A stretch of 64,000 nt of DNA from Cytobacillus luteolus (lineage in GTDB: Bacteria; Bacillota; Bacilli; Bacillales; Bacillaceae_L): the NCBI RefSeq assembly GCF_017873715.1, contig NZ_JAGGKM010000001.1:372001-436000 (forward strand), given 5' to 3'. Under the pieces are notes generated by a model that saw only the letters and a list, made by a program, of their open reading frames with translations, ran no database searches and was not told the origin of the DNA. Positions 43,704 through 53,903 of the stretch are shown in pieces (positions within the stretch are counted from its first letter, which is position 1; each line of letters opens with the position of its first letter). A program made the translations under genes and the position numbers.

Positions 43704-44270
43704 TTATTTAAGACTCGTCAATAATGCTCGTCTTCCATCAGACCATGTGAATTCGAAACGGTCCCACTCTTTTTTTCCTCTTTCAAAATGATGTTGAACA
43801 AAACAAACCATTTCAGTGTTATCAAAGCTAATAAAATTCACTCCATGGTATTTTTTAGAACGGTCCTCACCTGAAAATAACATTTGGTTATGACAATATG
43901 TACAATCATAAAGAGAATAGTGATACTTATTCAAAGCATTTGTATATCTCACGAACACCTCGTCAGGTAACGCCTCAAGCAACATTTTATATGCATAAGG
44001 TAATTCTTTACGGAAACGAATGCAATCACCATCAGTGAGTTGATAAAAAAATTCAGGTGTTTTCAATAATCCGTTCTCATTAACAATGCCTGTCATCCAA
44101 GACTTTAATGTGAAAACCTCAATTTCTTTATTCATTAAATCATCAAGGAGAGAAGCTTCTTCATTTTCGTCATCGAAAAAGACCCATTGATCATTAATAT
44201 ATTCCACAGTACCCATTGAATACGAGCGTGGCTGCTCATTAATTGCATTAAGTCTATGTTGTAAGTTCAA
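43704..44270 (-). CDS. yisN: DUF2777 family protein, YisN-like
   Basis: A 188-residue soluble protein. The N-terminal half has a beta-rich MGTVEYINDQWVFFDDENEEASLLDDLMNKEIEVF segment. The C-terminal half has CTYCHNQMLFSGEDRSKKYHGVNFISFDNTEMVCFVQHHFERG with a C-x2-C pair and a later Cys/His, which could bind metal. I assign it to the YisN/DUF2777 group from this pattern and from its position next to asnO, the same as yisN in B. subtilis. Function unknown. It is read divergently from asnO. Confidence 0.72.
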   Translation of the reverse strand: MNLQHRLNAINEQPRSYSMGTVEYINDQWVFFDDENEEASLLDDLMNKEIEVFTLKSWMTGIVNENGLLKTPEFFYQLTDGDCIRFRKELPYAYKMLLEALPDEVFVRYTNALNKYHYSLYDCTYCHNQMLFSGEDRSKKYHGVNFISFDNTEMVCFVQHHFERGKKEWDRFEFTWSDGRRALLTSLK

Positions 44271-44454
44271 GGTGAATCCTCCTGTCTAGTGAAATTCTGA
44301 CTTAGTGACATCTATCCTTCTTTTTTGACATATTTTAAGAAAAATATAACTGTAAGTGCTTCCAAAAAATTGGACAATACATTCTGGGCGTCCTACCTGC
44401 ATACAATGTAATCAGCTTGCTAACCGTGTCATACGGTGTGAAAGGATGATGTAC

Positions 44455-46302
44455 ATGTGTGGAATAACGGGCTGGATAGACTTTCGTCGTAACTTAATAA
44501 ATGAAAACCAAATTGTTTCTAAAATGGCAGAAACTCTTACAAAACGTGGGCCTGATGATACCAATACATGGACCACGAGCCATGCAGCATTCGGGCATAA
44601 ACGATTAGTTGTAGTAGATCCTGAGGGTGGCAAACAGCCAATGACAAGGAAAAAGGGAGAAAACGCTTATACCATTTGTTATAATGGGGAGCTTTATAAC
44701 ACAGAAGATATTCGAAAGGAATTATTGCAAAGAGGTTATTCCTTTAAAGGTCATTCAGATACGGAGGTCCTCCTAACTGCCTATATAGAATGGGAGGAAC
44801 AATGTGTAGATTTTTTAAATGGGATATTTGCGTTTGCGGTATGGGACGAGAGCAAGAAAAAGTTATTTATCGGAAGAGATCGCTTAGGTGTAAAACCACT
44901 TTTTTATAAAGAAGAGAACGGTAGACTTCTCTTTGGCTCTGAATTAAAAGCATTACTTGCACATCCTGAGGTTAAAGCAGAGGTTGGTCTAGATGGGTTG
45001 TCCGAAATTTTTGGTTTAGGACCTTCAAGAACGCCTGGACATGGGGTATTTAAAGGGATAGAAGAGCTCCGCCCAGCACATGCCTTAACTTTTTCGAAAA
45101 ACGGACTCAAAAAATGGCGCTATTGGAATGTGAAAAGCAAAGAACATACAGATTCATTGGATGTTACCACAGAAAAAGTAAGAGATCTATTTACGGATGC
45201 TGTGACTAGACAATTAGTATCAGATGTACCGGTTTGTACATTTTTATCTGGCGGGGTTGATTCTAGTGCCATAACGGCAATTGCTGCCAGGGAATTTGAA
45301 AAAGAAGGTAAGGGACCGCTTCATACCTACTCAATTGATTATGAGGACAATGATAAGTATTTTGAATCGAATGAATTTCAACCTAATTCTGATGGTCCTT
45401 GGATAAATCTGATGTCAGATACATTTAACACAGTACATCATCGCTGTGTTATCTCACAACAAGAACTTGTGGATTACTTAACAGAAGCTGTGATTGTTCG
45501 TGATTTACCAGGGATGGCTGATGTGGATTCATCGTTACTATGGTTTTGTAAAGAAATTAAAGAGGAATTTGTAGTTGGATTATCAGGAGAATGTGCTGAT
45601 GAGATATTTGGTGGTTACCCTTGGTTTCATCGTCCGGATGATTTAGCGTCTAAAGGTTTTCCATGGATGAGATCTACTGAAGAAAGAGTAAGTTTATTAA
45701 AAAATTCATGGAGAAATAAACTAGACTTAGAGAATTATGTTTTATCAAGATATGAAGAAACTGTGAAAGAAACACCTGCATTATTCGGTGAAAATAAAAC
45801 AGATGCAAGTAGACGTGAGTTATTTTATCTCAATATCCTTTGGTTCATGACGACATTATTAGATCGTAAAGACCGTATGAGTATGGGAGCTAGTCTAGAG
45901 GTACGTGTTCCTTTTGCAGATCATCGATTAGTGGAATATGTCTGGAATATACCTTGGGACATGAAGATGTATGGTGACCGTGAGAAGGGAATATTGAGAC
46001 GCGCGCTAGAAGGGCTATTACCTAACGATGTTCTTTATCGGAAGAAGAGTCCTTATCCTAAAACACATAATCCACACTATACAAATGCCGTAAAAAAATG
46101 GATGAACCAAATTTTAGAGGATAAAAATTCAGCTCTTTATGAATTTTTTGATGATAAAAAATTAAAGGATATTGTCCAAACAGGTGGAGACTCCTTTAAA
46201 GTACCATGGTTCGGACAGCTAATGACTGGACCGCAGTTATTGGCCCATTTAGCCCAAATCCATGTATGGTTTAAGGAATATAATATAAATATATCAGAAT
46301 AA
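44455..46302 (+). CDS. asnO: Asparagine synthase (glutamine-hydrolysing), AsnO type
   Basis: 615 residues. The ATG at 44455 is chosen because it places the catalytic Cys directly after Met (MCGITGWI, N-terminal nucleophile glutaminase). AAAGGATG lies upstream, and the frame's extension to 44356 would bury the Cys. The glutaminase domain has LTKRGPDDTNTW and YNGELYN. The synthetase domain has the PP-loop SGGVDSS (265-271) and LSGECADEIFGGYPWF. RKDRMSMGASLEVRVPFADHRLVEY is the conserved C-terminal region. It converts aspartate and glutamine to asparagine and glutamate. B. subtilis asnO is expressed in sporulation and lies in the same neighbourhood. Confidence 0.95.
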   Translation: MCGITGWIDFRRNLINENQIVSKMAETLTKRGPDDTNTWTTSHAAFGHKRLVVVDPEGGKQPMTRKKGENAYTICYNGELYNTEDIRKELLQRGYSFKGHSDTEVLLTAYIEWEEQCVDFLNGIFAFAVWDESKKKLFIGRDRLGVKPLFYKEENGRLLFGSELKALLAHPEVKAEVGLDGLSEIFGLGPSRTPGHGVFKGIEELRPAHALTFSKNGLKKWRYWNVKSKEHTDSLDVTTEKVRDLFTDAVTRQLVSDVPVCTFLSGGVDSSAITAIAAREFEKEGKGPLHTYSIDYEDNDKYFESNEFQPNSDGPWINLMSDTFNTVHHRCVISQQELVDYLTEAVIVRDLPGMADVDSSLLWFCKEIKEEFVVGLSGECADEIFGGYPWFHRPDDLASKGFPWMRSTEERVSLLKNSWRNKLDLENYVLSRYEETVKETPALFGENKTDASRRELFYLNILWFMTTLLDRKDRMSMGASLEVRVPFADHRLVEYVWNIPWDMKMYGDREKGILRRALEGLLPNDVLYRKKSPYPKTHNPHYTNAVKKWMNQILEDKNSALYEFFDDKKLKDIVQTGGDSFKVPWFGQLMTGPQLLAHLAQIHVWFKEYNINISE

Positions 46303-46306
46303 ATAA

Positions 46307-46337
46307 AAGGGTAGCCCATAACAGCAGGGCTACCTTT
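46307..46337. terminator. Bidirectional terminator between asnO and the MATE gene
   Basis: A GGTAGCCC/GGGCTACC stem (46310-46317 with 46327-46334), extended by AAAG/TTT pairing at the base. Confidence 0.88.
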
Positions 46338-46344
46338 ACTTTGT

Positions 46345-47718
46345 TTATACTGCTTCTTCGTTGGTTGTTGGTGTAACAAATGCTTTTTTCTCCCATGCTC
46401 GGGAACGCCAGCGCCATAGCATGACAATACCTCTTATCCATTCGTCCACGATAAAGGCGATCCAGATTCCTACTAAACCTAAACCAAAGTGGATTCCTAG
46501 AAAATAAGCAAGTGGAACACTAATTCCCCACATAGATACAATACCCATATATACAGGTAGTCGTACGTCTCCTGCTGCACGTAGAGAGTTAATAATGACT
46601 AGATTGAAGGCCCTACCAGGTTCAAGAATAATAGTTAGAAGTATCAGGGTTCCACCAAGTTTTATAATCTCCTGATTATCTGTAAAGATTCCGAAGAAAG
46701 GGTCGGAAAAGAAAGAAACAATAATCGCCATTAAAGTCGATATACCAATCGCTAAGTATAAGCTTTTTAAACACCTATGATAGGCACTATTAAACTGTCT
46801 TGCACCTATCATATGACCAACAATTATCTGTGTTCCTTGGCTGATTGCGATGCTAAATAAGAAGATAAACATCATAATATTTTGAGCGTATACCTTAGTT
46901 GTAAGAGCTTCTGTTCCAAGCATTGTAATAAAAAAGGTAATCAGCATTTGTGACGTATTATAAGACAAATGCTCTCCAGCTGATGGAATCCCAATTTTTA
47001 ATAGATTCTTTAAGTGATAGATTGGTAGACGAAATACCTTTTTAAAAGGAAGTTCATGGTTAATACGTTTAAATAATAGATACGTAATAGCTAGTAGTCC
47101 TAAAAATCGGCTCACAGTAGTTGATATGGCTACTCCTTCAACACCTAGAACAGGAAAACCAAAGGGACCGAAAATGAAGAAATAGTTACCAATCACATTG
47201 AGTATATTCATACCAATCGTTACATACATTGTGTCTCTCGTAAAACCGTAGCTTCGAATAATAGCCCCTATTGTCATAATAATTGCTTGGATAAATGCAA
47301 AGCCACCAACAATGCGTAAATAAGTAGCTGCTTCACCCATGAGCTCTGGTGGTAAGTCCATAGCATTTAGGATTTGGTTAGTAAAGAGCACGATACCTAG
47401 AGATAAAATAATTCCAAAAACGATATTTACAATAATGGAAACAACGGATACCTCAGAGGCTTTCTTAAATTCTTTTGCCCCAAAATGCTGAGCCACTAAG
47501 ACTGCTGTACCGGTAGCTATAAAGCCAAACATGACAATAATAACTGAGAGTATCTGGTTTGAAACACCAACTGCCGCAACAGAGTTATCAGAGTATTGAC
47601 TAAGCATTAGCGTATCTGCATTACCCATTAACATGTGAAGTAATATTTCTATAAAAATCGGCCAGGTAAGAGCAAACAATGACAGTTTAGTAGTCGTTGA
47701 AACCTTTTTATTTTCCAA
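46345..47718 (-). CDS. yisQ: MATE family efflux transporter, YisQ-like
   Basis: A multidrug and toxin extrusion transporter of about 457 residues with twelve membrane segments in two related halves. FALTWPIFIEILLHMLMGNADTLMLSQYSDNSVAAVGVSNQI is the MATE N-terminal signature, and NVIGNYFFIFGPFGFPVLGVEGVAISTTVSR ends the first half. Both in-frame TTG codons (47727, 47718) are possible. The AAAGGAG site is only one base from 47727 and ten from 47718, so I take 47718. B. subtilis yisQ is the neighbour of asnO and encodes a MATE protein, which supports the name. It exports cationic compounds with Na+ or H+ exchange, with unknown substrate. Confidence 0.88.
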   Translation of the reverse strand: MENKKVSTTTKLSLFALTWPIFIEILLHMLMGNADTLMLSQYSDNSVAAVGVSNQILSVIIVMFGFIATGTAVLVAQHFGAKEFKKASEVSVVSIIVNIVFGIILSLGIVLFTNQILNAMDLPPELMGEAATYLRIVGGFAFIQAIIMTIGAIIRSYGFTRDTMYVTIGMNILNVIGNYFFIFGPFGFPVLGVEGVAISTTVSRFLGLLAITYLLFKRINHELPFKKVFRLPIYHLKNLLKIGIPSAGEHLSYNTSQMLITFFITMLGTEALTTKVYAQNIMMFIFLFSIAISQGTQIIVGHMIGARQFNSAYHRCLKSLYLAIGISTLMAIIVSFFSDPFFGIFTDNQEIIKLGGTLILLTIILEPGRAFNLVIINSLRAAGDVRLPVYMGIVSMWGISVPLAYFLGIHFGLGLVGIWIAFIVDEWIRGIVMLWRWRSRAWEKKAFVTPTTNEEAV

Positions 47719-47809
47719 TGCTGTCAAACTCCTTTGTTAGAAAGTAAATAATTTAAATTAAACCTATGAAACTAAACCTGCTTATAAAAATATACAGGGG
47801 TTATTTGCT

Positions 47810-47977
47810 AGAATCCACTCGCTTTCCGCGGGAGGAATATTGAAAAAGCCATACTGCCGGCTTTTTCAAAGGGCGATTCCTCTTCGGGCAGTCCGGGAGC
47901 CTCCTCGGCGCTATGCGCCTGTGGGGTCTCCCTTTGACGTGCTACTCCCGCAGGAGTCTCGTGGATTCTAGCAAATA
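47810..47977. repeat. Interspersed palindromic element, copy 2 (inverted, with nested insert)
   Basis: A reverse-oriented copy of the element at 38515. Outer arms are CTAGAATCCAC and GTGGATTCTAG, 11 bp and perfect, quite different in sequence from copy 1 but still complementary. The inner arms read GGGAG/CTCCC in the element's sense, where copy 1 has TCGAG/CTCGA. It carries the same nested hairpin segment GAAAAAGCC...GGCTTTTTC (about 47842-47872). It lies between the yisQ start and copy 3. Confidence 0.85.
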
Positions 47978-48077
47978 TCCGTAACTCTGAGTGTTAGTAA
48001 CTAAAAATATATAGGTATTCTCTGAAGTTTTGTAGAGGGCTCTTTTCTTTGAAAATTGATATATTCAATAATATTAT

Positions 48078-48222
48078 GGAGTGGATTGGAGCGGAAGGTA
48101 CTTGACTCCTACGGGAACTGAGGGAAGTTCGAGACCCCACAGGCGCGTGCGCCGAGGAGGCTCGAATCCCTCCCAGCGGAAAGCAAGTACCTGCAGCGCA
48201 AAGGAACGGTCTAAATTCAGAG
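48078..48222. repeat. Interspersed palindromic element, copy 3 (no nested insert)
   Basis: Direct orientation, about 145 nt. Outer arms are AGGTACTTG (about 48096-48104) and CAAGTACCT (about 48183-48191). Inner arms are TTCGAG/CTCGAA around ACCCCACAGGCGC...GCGCCGAGGAGG. It lacks the nested GAAAAAGCC hairpin segment present in copies 1 and 2. Copies 2 and 3 together form an inverted pair about 100 nt apart in the yisQ-mdxD gap. Confidence 0.85.
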
Positions 48223-48328
48223 TCCATCAATTAGATACGAGTCAAATAAAAATCATACTCTCCATTTTATAATGCTGGTGGCAAAATGGAAAGGGATAAT
48301 AGTTTCCTTTTGCCTACAGGAACAAGAA

Positions 48329-48351
48329 AGAACCTAGATTCTCTAGGTTCT
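48329..48351 (-). terminator. Terminator downstream of the GH13 gene (minus strand)
   Basis: A 10-bp AGAACCTAGA/TCTAGGTTCT stem with a 3-nt loop. Read on the minus strand it is followed by TTCTTG. It lies 7 nt past the stop of the minus-strand GH13 gene. Confidence 0.8.
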
Positions 48352-48357
48352 CATGGT

Positions 48358-50133
<1,776 letters not shown>

Positions 50134-50138
50134 TTAAG

Positions 50139-50152
50139 ACAAACGGTTGCGC
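50139..50152 (-). promoter_or_regulatory. LacI-type operator upstream of the GH13 gene
   Basis: The minus strand reads GCGCAACCGTTTGT, with a central CCG/CGG step and near-palindromic arms as in LacI/MalR operators. It lies 18 nt before the GH13 start codon, in position to repress. It resembles the sites at 50286 and 50321 and is probably bound by the LacI-family protein encoded at 55578. Confidence 0.6.
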
Positions 50153-50245
50153 TACACTATCTTAAAAGATAGTAGAATAAAATTTGAAAGTCAATTAATA
50201 ATAAATATGTCACTATTTTGTTGAAATGTACATAGTAAAAAAGGG

Positions 50246-50273
50246 TTGTCAAATTGATTTTAAGTTGTATAAT
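50246..50273 (+). promoter_or_regulatory. SigA promoter of the maltodextrin importer operon
   Basis: TTGTCA (50246-50251) and TATAAT (50268-50273) with a 16-nt spacer. The predicted start near 50280 is just before the operators at 50286-50334. Confidence 0.75.
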
Positions 50274-50285
50274 TAGGTTTAGTGG

Positions 50286-50299
50286 TGCAATCGTTTTCA
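50286..50299 (+). promoter_or_regulatory. LacI/CcpA-type operator at the importer start site
   Basis: TGCAATCGTTTTCA: central CG with TG...CA ends, close to both a MalR operator and a catabolite-responsive element (TGnAAnCGnTnnCA). It covers the predicted +6 to +20 region. Confidence 0.6.
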
Positions 50300-50304
50300 C
50301 AACA

Positions 50305-50318
50305 TGAAAGCGCTATTA
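50305..50318 (+). promoter_or_regulatory. Candidate catabolite-responsive element (cre)
   Basis: TGAAAGCGCTATTA matches the cre consensus TGWAARCGYTWNCW at all positions except the penultimate C. It lies in the transcribed leader, so CcpA bound here could act as a roadblock when glucose is present. Confidence 0.55.
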
Positions 50319-50320
50319 AG

Positions 50321-50334
50321 TGCAAACGGTTGTT
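50321..50334 (+). promoter_or_regulatory. Second LacI-type operator in the importer leader
   Basis: TGCAAACGGTTGTT repeats the ACAAACGGTTGCG core of the site at 50139 (shared AAACGGTTG). The two sites are about 180 nt apart, a distance that would allow looping by a LacI-family regulator across both divergent promoters. Confidence 0.6.
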
Positions 50335-50384
50335 CAGAAAAAAGTAAGCACATACTAAACGAAAACACTAGGAGGGGTCAAAAA

Positions 50385-51659
50385 ATGAAGAAGTACTTAT
50401 CATTATTTATGGTTATGGTTCTTACACTTGGAATGCTAGCAGCTTGTGGACCACAACGTGATGCACAGGAAGAGCCTGCTGATCAAGGCGGAGACGACGC
50501 TACTGAAGAGGTAGCAAAACCAGAAAAATTAAAAATGTGGGTAAATGATGAAGATAAGCAAAAAAATGCAATTGCTGAGATGGTTAAATCATTTACTGAA
50601 GAAACAGGTATTCAAGTTGAAGTAACACCAATTAGCATGTTAGATCAAGTTAAAAACTTAGCATTAGACGCACCAGCTGGTAAAGGTCCTGACCTTTTCT
50701 TCCAACCGCATGACCGTATTGGTGACATCGTAACTCAAGGTTTAGCTGAACCTCTTACATTAGACAATACAGGTGACTATAGTGAAACTGCAATTGATGC
50801 TGTAACTTTTGATGGAGATATCTATGGAGTACCTCAAGTTGTTGAAACTTACGGTGTATTCTATAACAAAGATTTAACTCCTGAAGCTCCAGAAACAATG
50901 GAAGAGTTAATGGCAATTGCTGCAGAGCAAACAAATCAAGCTGAAGAGAAGTATGGTTTCTTAATGGAAGCAGCTAACTTCTACTTTGTATATCCTTTCT
51001 TTGCTGGTTACGGTGGTTATGTATTCAATAAAGAAAATGGAGCATATGATGCTGCAGATATCGGTTTAGCTAATGAAGGTGCAGTAAAAGGTGGAGAACT
51101 AATCCAATCTTGGTTTACAAATGGTTACATCCCTAAAGAAATTACGGGAGATATCATGAATGGTTTATTCACTGGAGGTAAAGTTGCTACTGTTATTACA
51201 GGTCCATGGAACATTGCTCCATACCGTGATGCTTTAGGTGACAAACTTGCAACTGCTCCACTTCCATTATTAGAAAATGGTGAGCATCCGAAATCATTTG
51301 TGGGTGTAAAATCATGGATGGTTTCTTCTTACTCAGAAAACATCGAATGGGCTACAAAGTTAGCACAACACTTAACAAACACAGAAAACTCTATGTACTA
51401 CTATGAAAATGCTGGTGAAATGCCTGCTAACCAAGCAGCCTTAACAGACGAAAAAATTACTGGCGACCCATTAATGAGTGGATTCGCTGCACAAATTGCA
51501 CATGGTGAGCCAATGCCAAGTATTCCTCAAATGCAACAAGTTTGGGAGCCAATGGGTAATGCACTTCAGTTCATTGCTAATGGCGACAATGTACAAGAAG
51601 TATTAGAGGAAGCTGTTCAAACAATTAAAGATAATATCGCTGCAAGCGGAGCAAAATAA
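50385..51659 (+). CDS. mdxE: Maltodextrin ABC transporter substrate-binding lipoprotein
   Basis: A 424-residue MalE-like family 1 solute-binding protein. The lipoprotein signal is MKKYLSLFMVMVLTLGMLAAC with lipidated Cys21, then an acidic linker. KMWVNDEDKQKNAIAEMVKSFTEETGIQVEVTP and GKGPDLFFQPHDRIGDIVTQGLAEPL are the typical MalE segments, and GPWNIAPYRDALGDKLATAPLPL is the conserved region near the binding cleft. The frame starts at 50304, but the ATG at 50385 with GGAGGGG upstream and a perfect signal peptide is the real start. It is followed by mdxF and mdxG. Confidence 0.93.
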   Translation: MKKYLSLFMVMVLTLGMLAACGPQRDAQEEPADQGGDDATEEVAKPEKLKMWVNDEDKQKNAIAEMVKSFTEETGIQVEVTPISMLDQVKNLALDAPAGKGPDLFFQPHDRIGDIVTQGLAEPLTLDNTGDYSETAIDAVTFDGDIYGVPQVVETYGVFYNKDLTPEAPETMEELMAIAAEQTNQAEEKYGFLMEAANFYFVYPFFAGYGGYVFNKENGAYDAADIGLANEGAVKGGELIQSWFTNGYIPKEITGDIMNGLFTGGKVATVITGPWNIAPYRDALGDKLATAPLPLLENGEHPKSFVGVKSWMVSSYSENIEWATKLAQHLTNTENSMYYYENAGEMPANQAALTDEKITGDPLMSGFAAQIAHGEPMPSIPQMQQVWEPMGNALQFIANGDNVQEVLEEAVQTIKDNIAASGAK

Positions 51660-51731
51660 TACTAAAATGATTTAGGTGGGTAGAGAGGGAACTTTCTATC
51701 CACCATTATTCATTAATCAGGAGGATTAACT

Positions 51732-53021
51732 ATGTCTGATCAAATAGTTAAACGTAAAGGACATAATCCTAAAGTAGCAATGGTACTGTCTATCCTGTTT
51801 GCAGGGTTAGGACAGCTTTATAACCGCAGAATACTTAAAGGTATCGTTTTTCTAATCATTCAAGCTGCTTTTCTAATAACGTTTTATAACTTTATCAACA
51901 TTGGGCTCTGGGGAATTGTTACTCTTGGAGAAATACCTAAGATAGATCATTCTATTTTCTTATTAATACAAGGTCTTGTTTCCATAATCATAGTTGCCTT
52001 CGCACTTGCTCTCTATTTCTTTAACATAGTTGATGCAAGAAGGGATGCAATAAAATTACAGGAAGGTGCTAAGATTCCAACAGTAACAGAAGCATTCAAA
52101 AATGCTTGGGATGTTGGATTTCCATATATCTTAGTTATGCCAGGTCTTGTACTTCTAATATTCATCGTAGTACTACCATTACTATTTATGGTTTCGTTAG
52201 CCTTCACTGATTACAACCTATACAATTCACCCCCAAGAAATTTATTAAACTGGGTAGGTTTTGATAACTTTGTAAACCTAGTTTCAGTTGATATTTGGCA
52301 GTCTACATTCTTTAGCGTATTTTCTTGGACAATTGTGTGGACTGTAGTAGCAACAACAGGTCAAATTGTCCTAGGACTGTTTTTAGCATTACTTGTGAAT
52401 GATTCACGTATTAAGTTCAAAAGATTTATTCGAACTTTCTTAATTTTACCTTGGGCGGTACCAGCATTTGTAACGATTCTTGTATTTGCTGCAATGTTCA
52501 ATGATAAATTCGGAGCAATAAATAAAGACATACTTAGTCAAATAGGGGTTATGATCCCATGGATGACAGATCCATTCTGGGCCAAAATTGCATTGATCTC
52601 AATTCAAACATGGTTAGGGTTCCCATTCGTGTTTGCACTTTTTACTGGAGTCCTTCAGAGTATTTCAAAGGACTGGTATGAAGCGGCTGATGTTGATGGA
52701 GGGACAAGATTTCAAAAGTTCCGTCACATCACGTTACCTCACGTACTTTATGCAACTGCACCATTATTAATCATGCAATATGCAGGTAACTTTAATAACT
52801 TTAATATTATCTACTTATTTAACGATGGTGGACCTGCTGTTCGTGGACAAAATGCAGGCGGGACAGACATTCTAATCTCGTGGGTTTATGATTTAACGTT
52901 TACAACGAACAATTATAATATGGCTGCTGCCATCTCGATCATTATTGGATTACTAGTAAGTGGATTTGCTTTCTATCAATTCCGCCGTACTCGTTCCTTT
53001 AAAGAGGAGGGGAATATTTAA
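51732..53021 (+). CDS. mdxF: Maltodextrin ABC transporter permease, MalF type
   Basis: 429-residue permease. The N-terminal 100 residues include two extra helices (VAMVLSILFAGLGQLYNRRILKGIVFLIIQAAFLITFYNF resembles small TM2-like or MdxF N-terminal segments) before the six-helix MalF core. The EAA loop is EAADVDGGTRFQKFRHITLPH. PFVFALFTGVLQSISKDWY is the conserved MalF region. An AGGAGGA site precedes the ATG at 51732. Its stop overlaps the mdxG start by one base. It forms the channel with MdxG. The ATPase subunit is not encoded here and is probably shared (MsmX-type). Confidence 0.93.
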   Translation: MSDQIVKRKGHNPKVAMVLSILFAGLGQLYNRRILKGIVFLIIQAAFLITFYNFINIGLWGIVTLGEIPKIDHSIFLLIQGLVSIIIVAFALALYFFNIVDARRDAIKLQEGAKIPTVTEAFKNAWDVGFPYILVMPGLVLLIFIVVLPLLFMVSLAFTDYNLYNSPPRNLLNWVGFDNFVNLVSVDIWQSTFFSVFSWTIVWTVVATTGQIVLGLFLALLVNDSRIKFKRFIRTFLILPWAVPAFVTILVFAAMFNDKFGAINKDILSQIGVMIPWMTDPFWAKIALISIQTWLGFPFVFALFTGVLQSISKDWYEAADVDGGTRFQKFRHITLPHVLYATAPLLIMQYAGNFNNFNIIYLFNDGGPAVRGQNAGGTDILISWVYDLTFTTNNYNMAAAISIIIGLLVSGFAFYQFRRTRSFKEEGNI

Positions 53022-53863
53022 TGAATGCAAAACTCAAATCCAAAATAGAGGTTACGTTAATTTATCTATTTGTTTTATTTATGTTTGTGATCATCGCCTA
53101 TCCATTACTTTGGACGATTTCCATGTCATTAAATCCTGGAACGAGTCTTTACTCAGCTTCGATTATTCCAGAGAGAATCACCTTTGAGCATTATAAATGG
53201 TTATTCTTTGACCCAAGTAGTGACTATTTAACTTGGTACAAAAATAGTATCTTCGTTGCTATTATTAACTCTGTTGTTTCAGTGTTTATTACTGCGCTAA
53301 TAGCATATGCGTTTTCTAGATATCGTTTCGTTGGTAGGAAATACGGACTATATGCGTTCTTAATATTACAGATGTTTCCTTCTCTAATGGCGATGGTAGC
53401 ATTATACATTTTATTAAACATGCTAGGACTATTAAACACTTTATGGGGATTAATTTTAATTTACGTTGGTGGTCAAATTCCGTTTAATGCTTGGCTAGTA
53501 AAAGGGTATTTTGATACAATTCCTAAAGAACTAGATGAAGCTGCTAGAATGGATGGAGCAGGACATTTTGGAGTTTTCTTCAAAATTATGCTTCCACTAG
53601 CTAAACCAATTCTTGCAGTAGTAGCGCTATTTAACTTTATGGCACCATTTACAGACTATCTCTTACCGAGTATCGTAATTCGTGACCCAGAAAAGTTCAC
53701 GTTAGCACTTGGATTGTTTAACTTTATTAATGATAAATTCTCAAATAACTTTACAGTGTTTGCAGCTGGATCTATATTGATTGCTTTACCAATTGCATTA
53801 GTATTCTTATTCCTACAGAAATATTTAATTTCTGGTTTGACTGCAGGCGGTACAAAAGGCTAA
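53021..53863 (+). CDS. mdxG: Maltodextrin ABC transporter permease, MalG type
   Basis: 280-residue permease with six helices. The EAA loop reads ELDEAARMDGAGHFGVFFKIMLPLAKP, and QMFPSLMAMVALYILLNMLGLLNT is the typical MalG stretch. AAAGAGGAGGGG lies before the ATG at 53021 inside the end of mdxF. It is followed 40 nt later by the amylase gene. No ABC ATPase gene follows. Confidence 0.94.
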   Translation: MNAKLKSKIEVTLIYLFVLFMFVIIAYPLLWTISMSLNPGTSLYSASIIPERITFEHYKWLFFDPSSDYLTWYKNSIFVAIINSVVSVFITALIAYAFSRYRFVGRKYGLYAFLILQMFPSLMAMVALYILLNMLGLLNTLWGLILIYVGGQIPFNAWLVKGYFDTIPKELDEAARMDGAGHFGVFFKIMLPLAKPILAVVALFNFMAPFTDYLLPSIVIRDPEKFTLALGLFNFINDKFSNNFTVFAAGSILIALPIALVFLFLQKYLISGLTAGGTKG

Positions 53864-53903
53864 TCTTATAGGCGTAATAGTTTATATGCAAGGAGGAGCG
53901 GAG

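Noticed and set aside
44356-44454. Upstream extension of asnO
   Set aside because: It would bury the catalytic N-terminal cysteine. The start at 44455 gives Met-Cys as required.
47810-48222. Insertion sequence (inverted repeats with a pair of elements)
   Set aside because: No transposase and the two elements are each self-palindromic; they read as interspersed repeats, not IS ends.
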